64,000 bases of DNA, from assembly GCF_024666595.1 (NCBI RefSeq), contig NZ_CP088296.1, positions 682,001 through 746,000 on the forward strand, given 5' to 3'. The notes under the pieces are model-generated. The model ran no database searches, was not told the DNA's origin, and saw only the letters and a program-made list of their open reading frames with translations. Position 1 is the stretch's first letter, and every line of letters begins with the position of its first letter. The DNA is from Sphingomonas sp. J315 (GTDB lineage Bacteria; Pseudomonadota; Alphaproteobacteria; Sphingomonadales; Sphingomonadaceae). Positions 1 through 9,246 of the stretch are shown here, piece by piece. The position numbers were made by a program, and so were the translations under genes.

Positions 1-11
1 GGAACCGACCC

Positions 12-737
12 ATGACCACGCCCATCGACAAGACCATCCTCGTCACCGGCGCATCGAGCGGCATCGGTGAGGCGACCGTCCGTGAACTCGCCGCCGCGGG
101 TGCCCGCCTGTTCATCGGTGCGCGTCGCACCGACCGCCTTGCCGCGCTGGCCGACGAACTGGGCGCGAATGTCGCCTGGCAGCAGCTCGACGTTGCCGAT
201 GACGACAGCTTCGAGGCGTTCGTCGCGGCGGCGGAAGCGCGCTTCAGTCGCGTCGACGTGCTGGTCAACAATGCCGGCGTGATGCCCCTCTCCCGCCTCG
301 ATGCGCTCAAGCGCGACGAGTGGAAGCGGATGATCGACGTCAATGTCCATGGCGTGCTCAACGGCATTGCGGCGGTGCTCCCGCGCTTCACGGCGCAGGG
401 CAGCGGCCATGTCGTCAACGTCGCCTCGGTCGCCGCGCACATGGTCGCTCCGACCGCAGCGGTCTATTGCGGCACCAAATATGCCGTCTGGGCGATCACC
501 GAAGGGCTGCGGATGGAGCATGACGATATCCGCGCCACGATCATCTCCCCCGGCGTGGTCGCGACCGAACTGGGCGACGACATCACGGTGCCGGAGATCG
601 CCGAGGGCCTGAAGCAGTGGCGGCAGAAGTCGCTGACCCCCGACGCCATCGCCCGCGCGATTGCCTATGCCATTGCCCAGCCCGGCGGGGTCGATGTCAG
701 CGAGATCATCGTCCGCCCGGCAGGCGGCGCGTTCTGA
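12..737 (+). CDS. SDR-family NAD(P)-dependent oxidoreductase
   Basis: A 241-residue classical short-chain dehydrogenase/reductase, expected to be cytosolic and to oxidise or reduce an alcohol/carbonyl with NAD(P)H. Visible family motifs are the cofactor-binding TGASSGIG at residues 12-19, NNAG at 86-89, the catalytic Ser at 139 and the YxxxK pair Tyr152/Lys156. Length is normal for a classical SDR. The ATG is only 11 bases from the window edge, so an upstream operon partner cannot be judged. The gene converges on ppa, with a hairpin between them. Family assignment is firm. The substrate cannot be read from the sequence. Confidence 0.9.
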   Translation: MTTPIDKTILVTGASSGIGEATVRELAAAGARLFIGARRTDRLAALADELGANVAWQQLDVADDDSFEAFVAAAEARFSRVDVLVNNAGVMPLSRLDALKRDEWKRMIDVNVHGVLNGIAAVLPRFTAQGSGHVVNVASVAAHMVAPTAAVYCGTKYAVWAITEGLRMEHDDIRATIISPGVVATELGDDITVPEIAEGLKQWRQKSLTPDAIARAIAYAIAQPGGVDVSEIIVRPAGGAF

Positions 738-743
738 ACGAAC

Positions 744-775
744 AAGGGCCCGGATGCAGGTGCATCCGGGGCCTT
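744..775. terminator. Bidirectional terminator-like hairpin
   Basis: A 15-bp stem with one mismatch (744-758 with 761-775) and a 2-base loop lies between the convergent SDR and ppa genes. There is no strong T-tract, only short T/A-rich flanks, so it may end transcription from both sides weakly. Confidence 0.6.
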
Positions 776-799
776 GCAAATTGCTCAGCGTAAAGCGGG

Positions 800-1348
800 T
801 CAGGCGGTCGCGGCAGCCTTGGCCTGCTTGGCAGCTTCGATCGCCTCGACGACGATGCGCTTGGCTTCCTCGGCATCGCCCCACTGGCCGATCCGGACCC
901 ACTTTTCGGACTCCAGGTCCTTATAGTGTTTGAAGAAATGCTCGATCTGCTGGAGCACGATCGAGGGCAGGTCCTGCCGCTCGCCCACGTCCGAATAATA
1001 AGGGAAGGTGGTGTCGACCGGCACGCACACCAGCTTTTCGTCGCCGCCGGCTTCGTCTTCCAGCTTCAGCACGCCGATCGGTCGCGCGCGTACGACGCAG
1101 CCCGGGATGAAGGGCGAGCGCGAAATCACCAGCGCGTCGAGCGGATCGCCATCGGGCGACAGCGTGTGCGGCACGAAGCCGTAATTCGCCGGATAGCGCA
1201 TCGGCGTGTGCAGGATGCGGTCGACGAACAGCGCGCCCGATTCCTTGTCGAACTCATACTTCACCGGCTCGCCGCCGGTCGGCACTTCGATGATGACGTT
1301 CAGGCTGTGCGGCGGATTGTCGCCGACAGGGATCATGTCGATACGCAT
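800..1348 (-). CDS. ppa: Inorganic pyrophosphatase (family I)
   Basis: A 182-residue soluble pyrophosphatase that hydrolyses PPi to two phosphates and so pulls biosynthetic reactions forward. The active site is complete when compared by position with the E. coli enzyme (offset of one): Glu21, Lys30, Glu32, Arg44, Tyr56, the DGDPLD signature at 66-71, Asp98, Asp103, Lys105, Tyr142 and Lys143. The start ATG is preceded by AAGGAAG at good spacing. It lies downstream of the M61 peptidase on the same strand with a gap of about 40 bases. Very secure call. Confidence 0.97.
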   Translation of the reverse strand: MRIDMIPVGDNPPHSLNVIIEVPTGGEPVKYEFDKESGALFVDRILHTPMRYPANYGFVPHTLSPDGDPLDALVISRSPFIPGCVVRARPIGVLKLEDEAGGDEKLVCVPVDTTFPYYSDVGERQDLPSIVLQQIEHFFKHYKDLESEKWVRIGQWGDAEEAKRIVVEAIEAAKQAKAAATA

Positions 1349-1389
1349 TGGTCTTCCTTATATCTGGTTCGGCCGATGCCTTGCCCGCC

Positions 1390-3294
1390 TCAGCGGGCCT
1401 GCAACAACCTATCCAGGCCACCCTCTCCGGTGCCGATTTTTTCGAGGCGCGGATAGCGCAGGCCGCCGGTATAGTCGATGGTCGTTTCGCGATAGCGCGT
1501 GCCGCTTTTCACCAGCAGCCTGATCGGTGCCTTGCTCGCCTTCGCCTCGGTGATCGCAGCCTTGAGCCGGTCGTCGCTATATTCGCGCCCGGCGACCGCG
1601 ACGATGGTATCACCCAGGTCGAGTCCCGCGTTGAACGCAGGTGAATCCCAGGTGACGCTCGACACCGCCCCGCCCTTTCCGACCGCCAGCCCCAGCGAAT
1701 AGCTGAAGTCCGCGCGGCTCGCGCGCTTCTCGGCATGTTTGAACGCGGCGGTCGGCTCATCGGTATAGATCAGGCGATAGCCATTTTCCGTAAACCCGGC
1801 GAGCGGCGCCTTGGGCGCGACATCGTATACGCGGGTCTTGAGGAATGTCGCCCAGTCGTAGGGCTGAATGCCGTTGAGCGTCGCCGCGACCTCGGCCAGG
1901 TCATAGGTCAGCACGCCCCAGTCACCGTCGCGCATCCCGAAAAAGGCGCGCGCGAAATCGTCCATCGACTTCTTGCCGCCGGACAGTTCGCGCAGCTTGG
2001 CGTCGGCTTCGAGCCACACCAGCATGCCTTCATTGTAATAGTCCTCCGACCGCTGCCAGCTCACCCAACCCTTGGGGCGGCGCGCAGAGATGATCGGATC
2101 GTTGGTGGTATCGACCAGCGCACGCCACTGCCGCGCCGGGCGGTTGTCGAGGCTCGCGGCAATGCTGGCGAGCATGTCGAGCGTATCCTGTTTCGACACG
2201 ATCCCCGAGCGCGCCTGCAGCACATAGCCCCAGAATTGCGTCTGCCCTTCATAGACCCACAGCAGCGAATCGCGCATCGGCGTGCGGAAATCGGGCGTCC
2301 AGCTGTCGTTGCCGCGGCGGAACTTGCCGTTCCAGCTGTGCACGAATTCGTGGGGCAACAGGTTGCGCGATCCTGGGCCTTCGCTCCACTTGGTGAAATA
2401 GCCCGGACCGACGCCGTTCTCGGAACTGCGGTGATGTTCGAGGCCGATGCCGCCCATTTCCTCACTGATCGCGAGCAGGAATTCGTAGCGGTCGTAATGC
2501 TGCGACCCGAACAGCTTGATCGACTGTTCGACCAGCTTCTTGTGCGCCTCGATCTGCTCGGGCTTTGCGTCAAGCTCGCCTGGCTCGTCGGCGAAGACAT
2601 TGAGGTCGACGCGCTCGGACAGCTTGAACTCGCGATAGTGGCGCCCGGCGAACACCGGCGAGTCGATCAGCGTCTCGTAATCGGTGGTCTCATAGACATA
2701 GGCGTCGCCCTGCTTCTTCGCGGGCAGGCCAGACACGGCGGTCCAGCCCTTGGGATAAGTCACGGTCGCAGCCACCGGGATGCGCCGGGTGAAGTAACCG
2801 GCGGGATAGAGGCTGACCTGCTCGAACTGCAGGTTGAGCATATTGGGCGCGATCGACACGCGCCCCTGATCGCGGTCGGTGGCACCGAGAAACTGGAACT
2901 CGATGTCGAGCTGTTTGGCGCCGACCGGCACCTCGACATGGAACGCCCAGACATCTACCGTGTCGCGGCTCCACGCAACCGGCTTGCCATTGGCGCTGAT
3001 CTTGAGGCCCGCCAGCTTCTCGATCTCGCCGCGTGCGGCATGCTTGCCCGGCAGCCAGGCGGGCATCATCAGCACCATCGGCCCCGCATCCGCAACGGGG
3101 ATCACCTGCTTCACGCGATAGATTGCCTGCTGGATGTCGGTCGCATCGACCTTGACCATCATCGTGCCGGGATAGGCGGTGTCGCGCGCGGCGGGGATTC
3201 GGTTGTCGAACGGCAGTGGCTGGGGCGTGCTGTTCTGGGCGGTGGCAGCAGAGGTGGCGAGCAACAGGGCGGTGAGCGCAACGGCGCGACGCAT
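1390..3294 (-). CDS. M61 family metallopeptidase with PDZ domain
   Basis: A 634-residue exported zinc aminopeptidase of the glycyl-aminopeptidase (M61) family. Residues 1-20 form a signal peptide with an Ala-x-Ala-type end. The zinc site is HEFVH at 315-319 with the third ligand Glu349 in WVYEG. The conserved GGIGLEH motif lies at 281-287. The C-terminal part (about 530-620) reads as a PDZ domain (SLGLAVG, GLDLGDTIVAV). Length matches family members. Expected site is the periplasm, where it would cleave peptides with a small N-terminal residue. It is divergent from the methyltransferase-like gene, with a long palindrome in the gap. Confidence 0.93.
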   Translation of the reverse strand: MRRAVALTALLLATSAATAQNSTPQPLPFDNRIPAARDTAYPGTMMVKVDATDIQQAIYRVKQVIPVADAGPMVLMMPAWLPGKHAARGEIEKLAGLKISANGKPVAWSRDTVDVWAFHVEVPVGAKQLDIEFQFLGATDRDQGRVSIAPNMLNLQFEQVSLYPAGYFTRRIPVAATVTYPKGWTAVSGLPAKKQGDAYVYETTDYETLIDSPVFAGRHYREFKLSERVDLNVFADEPGELDAKPEQIEAHKKLVEQSIKLFGSQHYDRYEFLLAISEEMGGIGLEHHRSSENGVGPGYFTKWSEGPGSRNLLPHEFVHSWNGKFRRGNDSWTPDFRTPMRDSLLWVYEGQTQFWGYVLQARSGIVSKQDTLDMLASIAASLDNRPARQWRALVDTTNDPIISARRPKGWVSWQRSEDYYNEGMLVWLEADAKLRELSGGKKSMDDFARAFFGMRDGDWGVLTYDLAEVAATLNGIQPYDWATFLKTRVYDVAPKAPLAGFTENGYRLIYTDEPTAAFKHAEKRASRADFSYSLGLAVGKGGAVSSVTWDSPAFNAGLDLGDTIVAVAGREYSDDRLKAAITEAKASKAPIRLLVKSGTRYRETTIDYTGGLRYPRLEKIGTGEGGLDRLLQAR

Positions 3295-3355
3295 GCAGGA
3301 ACCTTTCGGGAGAGGCGGGAGATGTTGTTACCGTAGCCACGCCCGGGACGCGCGT

Positions 3356-3486
3356 AAATCCTCCCCGGCACGGGGAAGTGGCAGCGCGTAGCGCTGACGG
3401 AGGGGGCCCGAGGCAAAGGAGTCGGTTGCCTCGGGCCCCCTCCACCATGCTGCGCATGGTCCCCCTCCCCGTTCCGGGGAGGATTT
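3356..3486. repeat. Long REP/BIME-like palindrome (CTCCCC class)
   Basis: A nearly complete 131-bp dyad. Outer arms 3356-3376 and 3466-3486 pair with one mismatch. An inner perfect 18-bp stem pairs 3399-3416 with 3426-3443. Each half also carries its own short hairpin. A related copy lies at 5598-5727 and a half copy at 55810-55835. It occupies most of the divergent spacer between the M61 peptidase and the methyltransferase-like gene. Confidence 0.8.
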
Positions 3487-3530
3487 GTGCTTCACGGCTT
3501 GCTTACCATTTTCGCGCTAGACGATACGCC

Positions 3531-4827
3531 ATGTATCACGACCCCGCCCTTGCCCGCAGCGTGAAGGCCGATCCGCGGCCCAAATCCGCCGTCAGCACCG
3601 GATGCGGCCTGGCCGGACTGGTCGGCATGGCGATCTGGCTGACCGTCGCGCGGACCTATGGCCTCGACGGGCCGTTCGCGGCGCTGGTGAACCTGGCCGC
3701 GGGCGGCATCCCGATGGTGTTGTGGGCGGTGTTCGTCGACAAGGTGCATCGCAATCCGACGACCGGGGTCAAGTGGAGCGATCCGCGCCCGCTCAAGGAA
3801 ACGCTCGACATTTCGATCACCAAGCTCGCCGGCCTGTGGCTGACCTGGGGGAGCGATCGCGGGCATCTATGCCGTGTGCCGCTTCTACTGGGAGGGCAAT
3901 TTCGCCTTTGCCATGTGGTGTTTCCAGATGGCCGCACCCGCGCTGTTCGTGCTGTCGATCCCCTATGTGCTGTGGATCGACCGCCACCTCGAAAAGCCCA
4001 AGGACGGCGCCTTCATGCTCGGCGCATGGCTGATCGGGTCGAAAGAGCCAGTGGACGAGGCCGCGATCCACAATCACCTGCGCAGCTGGGCGGTGAAGGC
4101 GTTCTTCCTCGCCTTCATGCTCGCCATCGTGCCGCCGGGGTTCGGTGCATTCGTGCGAGCGGATGCGAGCGGCATCCTGACCAACCCGATCGCGCTCGCC
4201 AACTGGCTGATCACCGGCATGTTCATGCTCGACGTGGCGTTCGCGACGGTCGGCTACATTCTCACCTTCCGCCCGCTCGACAGCCATATCCGCACCGCCA
4301 ACCCGTACGCGGGCGCGTGGGCGGTGGCGCTGATCTGCTACCCGCCATTCATCCTGATGGGCAATGGCGGCCCGCTCGACTATCACCCCGGCACGTCGGA
4401 CTGGACGCACTGGCTGGCCGGGCATGATGTGCTGCTGTGGATCGTCGGCGCGGTGCTGGTGGCGCTGACCGGGATCTATGCCTGGGCGACGATGGCGTTC
4501 GGCTTCCGCTTCTCCAACCTCACCCATCGCGGCATCATCACCCACGGCCCCTATGCGTGGACGCGGCACCCGGCCTATCTGTCGAAGAACCTGTTCTGGT
4601 GGATCGCGACCTGCCCGCTGCTCGTCACCACCGGCAGCCTCGCCGACGCGGCGCGCGCGACCCTGCTGCTCGGGCTGGTCAGCCTGATCTATTATGTCCG
4701 CGCCAAGACCGAGGAGAAGCATCTCGGCGAAGACCCCGAATACCGGGCGTATAGCGAGTGGATGGAGCGTAATGCACCGATCCCGCGGTTGTTTGCGTGG
4801 GGGGATGGGGAAGACTGGGAAGAGTGA
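3531..4827 (+). CDS. Isoprenylcysteine carboxyl methyltransferase-like membrane protein (frameshifted)
   Basis: Polytopic membrane protein whose C-terminal part carries the phospholipid/isoprenylcysteine methyltransferase signature: GIITHGPYAWTRHPAYLSKN, then a late Glu-rich segment (EEKHLGEDPEYRAY). The ATG at 3531 opens a frame that runs into nonsense after LTWG. The conserved protein continues in the next frame from about 3852. Removing one G from the five-G run 3847-3851 gives a smooth LTWGAIAGIYAVCRFYW junction and a 431-residue protein. As written, the gene is split. The substrate is unknown; the family methylates isoprenylcysteines or lipids at membranes. Confidence 0.75.
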
Positions 4828-4915
4828 GGCGGGGGCGTAGGTTCTGAGGTTGGATGCGGCCGCATTTGCGGAGTGTTTGTCCGACTGTGGGTGGGAACCG
4901 GCCATTAGGTCGAGG

Positions 4916-5371
4916 TCAATCTAGCGCTTCCACATCTTGCCCAATCTCTTGCCACCCGTCTGCGGCGATATTCAGCCCGCATGCAGCCTGAATAATATCT
5001 GTGGCGTTAGCCATTGCCTCGATGGCGGGTGGAAACGCGGATTGAGGCAACTTCGCGCCAATGCCGGTGAAGTCGTGCGAGATGCGGGTCATCTGCCCCA
5101 GCGAACCAACGTGTAGTTTGGCCCACCCTGTTCCGTCATCCGACTTGAAGTAGGCGAACTGTGCGACAGAGGTTCCCTTCGGGAAGATGCCTCCGTCGCT
5201 AACATAATCCCATCGTTCGATTTTGCCGAAAGCCTAACGAAGAGCTCGATCAACGCATGCTATGTCTACTGGCGAAGGAACATCTCGACCTGACCTGATA
5301 CCGCGCTCCGGTTCGCATCCAGCCAGCAGCGGCAGTGGCAGGCAGAGGAGCATGTATCGCAGGCATCGCAT
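4916..5371 (-). pseudogene. Lipoprotein pseudogene interrupted by an amber codon
   Basis: Reading the minus strand from ATG 5371 gives a lipoprotein signal peptide (positively charged MRCLRY start, Leu-rich core, LAGC lipobox at residues 16-19). A 151-codon frame follows, with coding-like composition throughout, to a TGA at 4916. One in-frame TAG at codon 46 (5234-5236, between RALR and AFGKIERWDY) breaks it. A single C-to-T change from CAG would explain the stop. No ATG follows directly, so the downstream 105 codons are probably untranslated. The product family is not recognised. It lies between a methyltransferase-like gene and two REP elements. Confidence 0.65.
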
Positions 5372-5461
5372 TGCGCCATCATAAGGCCAATTCCGGAATG
5401 TCCGCTATGGGGTCGTTTCTCGACAGACGGCTTTTGCAAGTTCGTAGCTTAAAACAAGCTC

Positions 5462-5566
5462 GTCACCCCGGCCTTGTGCCGGGGTCCACTCATGCTCCAG
5501 CGCGTCGCTTGAGCCGCTTGCCTCGCGCCTGCCTCCCGGTGGCCCCCGGAACAAGTCCGGGGTGAC
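5462..5566. repeat. REP-like inverted repeat pair (GTCACCCCGG class)
   Basis: GTCACCCCGGCCTTGTGCCG at 5462-5481 is mirrored at 5541-5566 by a segment ending CCGGGGTGAC. Each half folds alone and the two halves pair with each other. No gene is seen in 5372-5731. This repeat and the next one fill most of that interval. Confidence 0.7.
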
Positions 5567-5597
5567 GGTTGGTCTGCGGGGCGACCGACGGGCGATC

Positions 5598-5727
5598 AAT
5601 CCTCCCCCGCAAGGGGGAGGTGGTGCCGAAGGCGACGGAGGGGGAGGAAGCACAACATTTGCGAGTGCGCCGCCGTCCTCCCCCTCCGTCAGCTGCGCTG
5701 ACACCTCCCCCTGGCGGGGGAAGATTT
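5598..5727. repeat. REP/BIME-like palindrome (CTCCCC class, second copy)
   Basis: Outer ends AATCCTCCCCC and GGGGGAAGATT face each other, with internal hairpins (CTCCCCCGCAAGGGGGAG on the left, an imperfect CTCCCCCTGGCGGGGGAAG on the right). Same architecture as the 3356-3486 element. It lies just past the stop codon of the DUF2332 gene. Confidence 0.7.
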
Positions 5728-5731
5728 ATAA

Positions 5732-6781
5732 CTACCCCATCCACTCCACCCACGCACCATGGGCATGCGCCGCCGCCAGCAGTTGCGGCTCCCCGCTTCC
5801 CGGCCACATCCGCACCGTCAGTTCGTGGCGGAAGGTCTGTCGGTTCGCCTCGACCGCGATCCATGCCAGCGGGCGCTCGGGCGTTGCCGTCGCCCCCGCA
5901 GCCTCCATCGCCTCCGTGATCGCCGCCTGCCCCTCGGCCGCAAGATATTGCCACACGATCGAATGCATCAGCACGCGAGTCGTCCCCGCCGCCTGTGGCC
6001 GGGCGAGCGCCTCGACGACAAACGCCGCCGCGTCGGCCTCCACCAGATCGGGCGAGCGCCGGGCCGCTTCCGCCGCCGCGATCTCCAGCCGCTCTGCCCG
6101 CACGCGATGCTCCGGCCAGGCATAGGCGCGCAGGCGGAGCAGTGCCTCGGGATCGGTCAGGTCGATCGGCGCGACGTCGCAGCCGCGCAGCGATACGATC
6201 TCGACCGCACCCGCAGGCGGCGGCGGGCCGCGCCACTCAGGCGCGATCCGCATCGCCGCATCTTCCGGCCCCACCCCGACCCCGCCCAGATCGTAGCGAT
6301 AGCGGTCCATCATCAGGTTGATCCCGGCGCTCGACCCGATCTCGATACACTCGAACCGCCCCGGCAGCCCCTGCGCCGCCAGCCACAGCATCGCGGCGGC
6401 ATAGTTGCTCGACCGCGCCGCCTCATTGGTCTGCGGCGGGCCGTCGAGCCAAGGAAGCAAAGCCGCGTCATGCGCGTCGATCGCTGCGTTGATAAGCTGC
6501 CCCGCATCGACCGCCTCCCCCGCATAGAGCGGCCCAAGCGACGGCGCGGCACCGGTCAGATACAGCGCATGCAACCCGCCCGCCGCACGCAGCGGCAGCG
6601 CGTCGGCCATCGGCTTGCCCGGCCAGTCGCGCAGCTTTGCGCGGAACGCCCCCGGCCCGGCCATCCCGTCGAGGATCGCCTGCACCACGCTGGCGGTCAG
6701 CGCCGCATCGTTGGCGCGGCAATAGTCGACCTGATTGGCGAACGCGGTCCGCACATCCTCCAGCGCCATCCAGTCGGTCAT
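5732..6781 (-). CDS. DUF2332 family protein
   Basis: A 349-residue soluble protein of the uncharacterised DUF2332 family. Recognisable family stretches include LGPLYAGEAVDAGQLI, the ECIEIGSSAGINLMMDRY segment (reminiscent of a nucleotide- or SAM-binding loop) and RVLMHSIVWQYL. The open frame extends further upstream into hisG, but the start at ATG 6781 (MTDWMALEDV) has an AAGGGCAGGG ribosome site and avoids the overlap. Divergent from hisG. Function unknown; the GSSAG loop hints at a Rossmann-type fold, which is inference. Confidence 0.85.
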   Translation of the reverse strand: MTDWMALEDVRTAFANQVDYCRANDAALTASVVQAILDGMAGPGAFRAKLRDWPGKPMADALPLRAAGGLHALYLTGAAPSLGPLYAGEAVDAGQLINAAIDAHDAALLPWLDGPPQTNEAARSSNYAAAMLWLAAQGLPGRFECIEIGSSAGINLMMDRYRYDLGGVGVGPEDAAMRIAPEWRGPPPPAGAVEIVSLRGCDVAPIDLTDPEALLRLRAYAWPEHRVRAERLEIAAAEAARRSPDLVEADAAAFVVEALARPQAAGTTRVLMHSIVWQYLAAEGQAAITEAMEAAGATATPERPLAWIAVEANRQTFRHELTVRMWPGSGEPQLLAAAHAHGAWVEWMG

Positions 6782-6854
6782 GCCCTGCCCTTTCCGCCGA
6801 TAAAGCTGCGCTCTTGTTGCGCCGCAACGCCCCCCAAGTAAAGGCGCGCAACCC

Positions 6855-7517
6855 ATGACCGACAGCCCGCCCGATCCGATCATCCTGGCCGTGCCCAAGG
6901 GACGCATCCTCGAGGAAGCGTTGCCCCTGCTCGCGCGTGCCGGAATCGTGCCGGAACCGGCCTTTTCGGATGAGGGCAGCCGCGCGCTGCGCTTCAAGAC
7001 CAACCGCCCCGACATCGACCTGATCCGGGTGCGCGCGTTCGATGTCGCGACCTTCGTCGCGCATGGCGCGGCGCAGCTGGGCATCGTCGGATCGGACGTG
7101 CTCGCGGAGTTCGCCTATTCGGAGCTTTACGCGCCGGTCGATCTCGGCATCGGCCATTGCCGCCTGTCGGTCGCCGAACCCTCCGCGCTCGCCGCGACCG
7201 ACGATCCGCGCGGGTGGAGCCATGTCCGCGTCGCGACCAAATATCCGCACCTCACCCGTCGCCATTTCGAGGCGCGCGGCGTGCAGGCCGAGTGCATCAA
7301 GCTGAATGGCGCGATGGAGCTGGCCCCGCTGCTCGACCTGGCCCCGCGCATCGTCGATCTGGTTTCGTCGGGTCGCACGCTCAAGGAAAACGGGCTGGTC
7401 GAGGTCGAGACGATCATGGAGGTGTCGAGCCGCCTGATCGCCAACCGCGCCGCGTTCAAGACGCGCGCCGAAGTCGTGCCACTGGTCGACGCTTTCCGCC
7501 GGGCGGTCGCGGCATGA
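6855..7517 (+). CDS. hisG: ATP phosphoribosyltransferase, short form
   Basis: First enzyme of histidine synthesis, condensing ATP with PRPP. At 220 residues it is the short form, which lacks the C-terminal regulatory domain and in known systems works as a hetero-octamer with HisZ. The PRPP-loop region reads [16 protein letters not shown], and the N-terminal [15 protein letters not shown] is typical. No hisZ lies in this window, so the partner must be elsewhere. The stop overlaps the hisD start (ATGA), which indicates translational coupling. Confidence 0.95.
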   Translation: MTDSPPDPIILAVPKGRILEEALPLLARAGIVPEPAFSDEGSRALRFKTNRPDIDLIRVRAFDVATFVAHGAAQLGIVGSDVLAEFAYSELYAPVDLGIGHCRLSVAEPSALAATDDPRGWSHVRVATKYPHLTRRHFEARGVQAECIKLNGAMELAPLLDLAPRIVDLVSSGRTLKENGLVEVETIMEVSSRLIANRAAFKTRAEVVPLVDAFRRAVAA

Positions 7518-8809
7518 TCCGCCTGTCCACCTCCGAACCCGGCTTCGCCCAGGCGTTTCGCGAGCTGGTCGATGCGCGGCGCGAGGCCGACGCCGATGTC
7601 GCGCGCGATGTGCGCACCATCGTCGCATCCGTCCGCGACGAGGGCGACGCCGCGCTGCACGCATTTACCCGCAAGTTCGACAAGCACGACCTTAACGAAA
7701 CCGGCTGGCGGATCGAGAAGAGCGACTGCGCCGTGGCGTTCGATGCGCTTGCGCCCGACCTGCGCAACGCACTGCAACTCGCTGCATCACGCATTACCGC
7801 GTACCATGCGTTGCAGAAGCCCAGCGACAGCGACACGACCGACACCGCCGGCATCCGCACCGGCGCGCGCTGGAGTGCCGTCGAAGCAGCCGGTGTCTAT
7901 GTCCCCGGCGGCCGCGCGGCCTATCCCAGCTCGGTGCTGATGAACGCGATCCCCGCCAAGGTCGCGGGCGTCGATCGCGTCGTGATGGTCACCCCGACCC
8001 CGGATGGCGAGATCAACCCGCTCGTCCTCGCCGCCGCGCATATCGCCGGGGTGGATGAAATCTGGCGCGTGGGCGGAGCGCAGGCGATCGCCGCGCTCGC
8101 CTATGGCACCGGGCGGATCGCTGCCGTCGATGTCATCACCGGCCCCGGCAATGCCTGGGTCGCGGAGGCCAAGCGCCAGCTGTACGGCGTGGTCGGCATC
8201 GACATGGTCGCGGGGCCGAGCGAGATCGTCGTCGTCGCCGATGGCAAGAACGACCCCGAATGGATCGCCGCCGATCTGCTCAGCCAGTCCGAACATGACC
8301 CGACCAGCCAGTCGATCCTGATCACCGACGACGCGGTGCTGGCGGGCAAGGTGGCCGAAGCGGTCGATCGCCAGATCGGCGAGCTGTCGACGCGCAACGT
8401 CGCGCGGCAGAGCTGGGACGCCAACGGCGCGATCATCCTGACCGCGAACCTCGACGAGGCGATCCCGCTGGTCAACAAGCTCGCGCCCGAGCATCTGGAA
8501 CTGGCGGTGGACGATCCCGATGCGCTGTTCGCGCGCGTGCGCCATGCCGGATCGGTGTTCCTCGGCCGGATGACGCCCGAAGCGATCGGCGATTATGTCG
8601 CTGGCCCCAACCACGTCCTGCCCACCGGCCGCCGCGCACGCTTTGCCAGCGGCCTGTCGGTGCTCGATTTCATGAAGCGCACCAGCTTCCTCGCACTCGA
8701 TGCACAGGGGCTGGCGGCGATCGGCCCCGCCGCAGTGGCGCTGGCGGAGGCCGAAGGGCTTCCGGCGCATGCCAAGTCGGTGGCGCTGCGGCTCGGACAT
8801 CCGCGATGA
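7514..8809 (+). CDS. hisD: Histidinol dehydrogenase
   Basis: A 431-residue enzyme for the last two oxidation steps from L-histidinol to L-histidine (zinc, NAD+). Signature segments are [55 protein letters not shown] and [15 protein letters not shown]. The true start is the ATG at 7514 inside the hisG stop. A longer upstream frame is only a hisG shadow. Its own stop overlaps the next start in the same way, so hisG, hisD and the DUF2314-like gene form a coupled run. Confidence 0.96.
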   Translation: MIRLSTSEPGFAQAFRELVDARREADADVARDVRTIVASVRDEGDAALHAFTRKFDKHDLNETGWRIEKSDCAVAFDALAPDLRNALQLAASRITAYHALQKPSDSDTTDTAGIRTGARWSAVEAAGVYVPGGRAAYPSSVLMNAIPAKVAGVDRVVMVTPTPDGEINPLVLAAAHIAGVDEIWRVGGAQAIAALAYGTGRIAAVDVITGPGNAWVAEAKRQLYGVVGIDMVAGPSEIVVVADGKNDPEWIAADLLSQSEHDPTSQSILITDDAVLAGKVAEAVDRQIGELSTRNVARQSWDANGAIILTANLDEAIPLVNKLAPEHLELAVDDPDALFARVRHAGSVFLGRMTPEAIGDYVAGPNHVLPTGRRARFASGLSVLDFMKRTSFLALDAQGLAAIGPAAVALAEAEGLPAHAKSVALRLGHPR

Positions 8810-9186
8810 ATGCGGTGAGATGGACGCTGGATGACGCTGAAGAGTTAGCCGAGCTCTATCCTGACACCTTCCATATCGCGCCAAAGGAAACACGCGTCCG
8901 ACTGGAGCCGGGCGAATACGCCAAAGCGATCTTTAGGTTTCCCAGCGCTGAAATCGAAGGTGGGGAGGCGGTCGAACGAATGTGGCTAATCATCCATTCG
9001 AACGATCGCGGCAAGTATCGCGGCCGTTTGGCGAATACCCCTGCGAGTAGACCCGACGATGCCCGGCTAGATCATGGAGCGTGGATCGACTTTGAAGCAC
9101 GGCACATCATAAATTGGGAATACGCCAGCGAAGATAGCAAGGCGGCCATCGCCGACCCCAACTCGGATTTCTGGACCGACGTTTAA
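8806..9186 (+). CDS. DUF2314-like small protein
   Basis: A 126-residue acidic soluble protein whose second half resembles the DUF2314 pattern: VERMWLIIHSNDRGKYRGRL, then a turn, then WIDFEARHIINWEY. It starts in the ATGA overlap with hisD and ends about 60 bases before nusB. Codon use is visibly more AT-rich than hisD or nusB (gag tta, att, aaa, cgg-poor), suggesting a later insertion into the hisD-nusB operon. Some DUF2314 proteins occur as stand-alone proteins near toxin loci; here no such neighbour is seen. Function unknown. Confidence 0.6.
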   Translation: MNAVRWTLDDAEELAELYPDTFHIAPKETRVRLEPGEYAKAIFRFPSAEIEGGEAVERMWLIIHSNDRGKYRGRLANTPASRPDDARLDHGAWIDFEARHIINWEYASEDSKAAIADPNSDFWTDV

Positions 9187-9246
9187 TGCTTGCTCCGAAA
9201 AAAAGCTCGTAGCGCGTCGCCGCCCCGAATTGTTAAAGAGATAGAT

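Noticed and set aside
5372..5731. Possible small gene in the 360-base gap
   Set aside because: Two REP elements account for most of it. Open frames here are short, lack ribosome sites and follow the repeat sequence.
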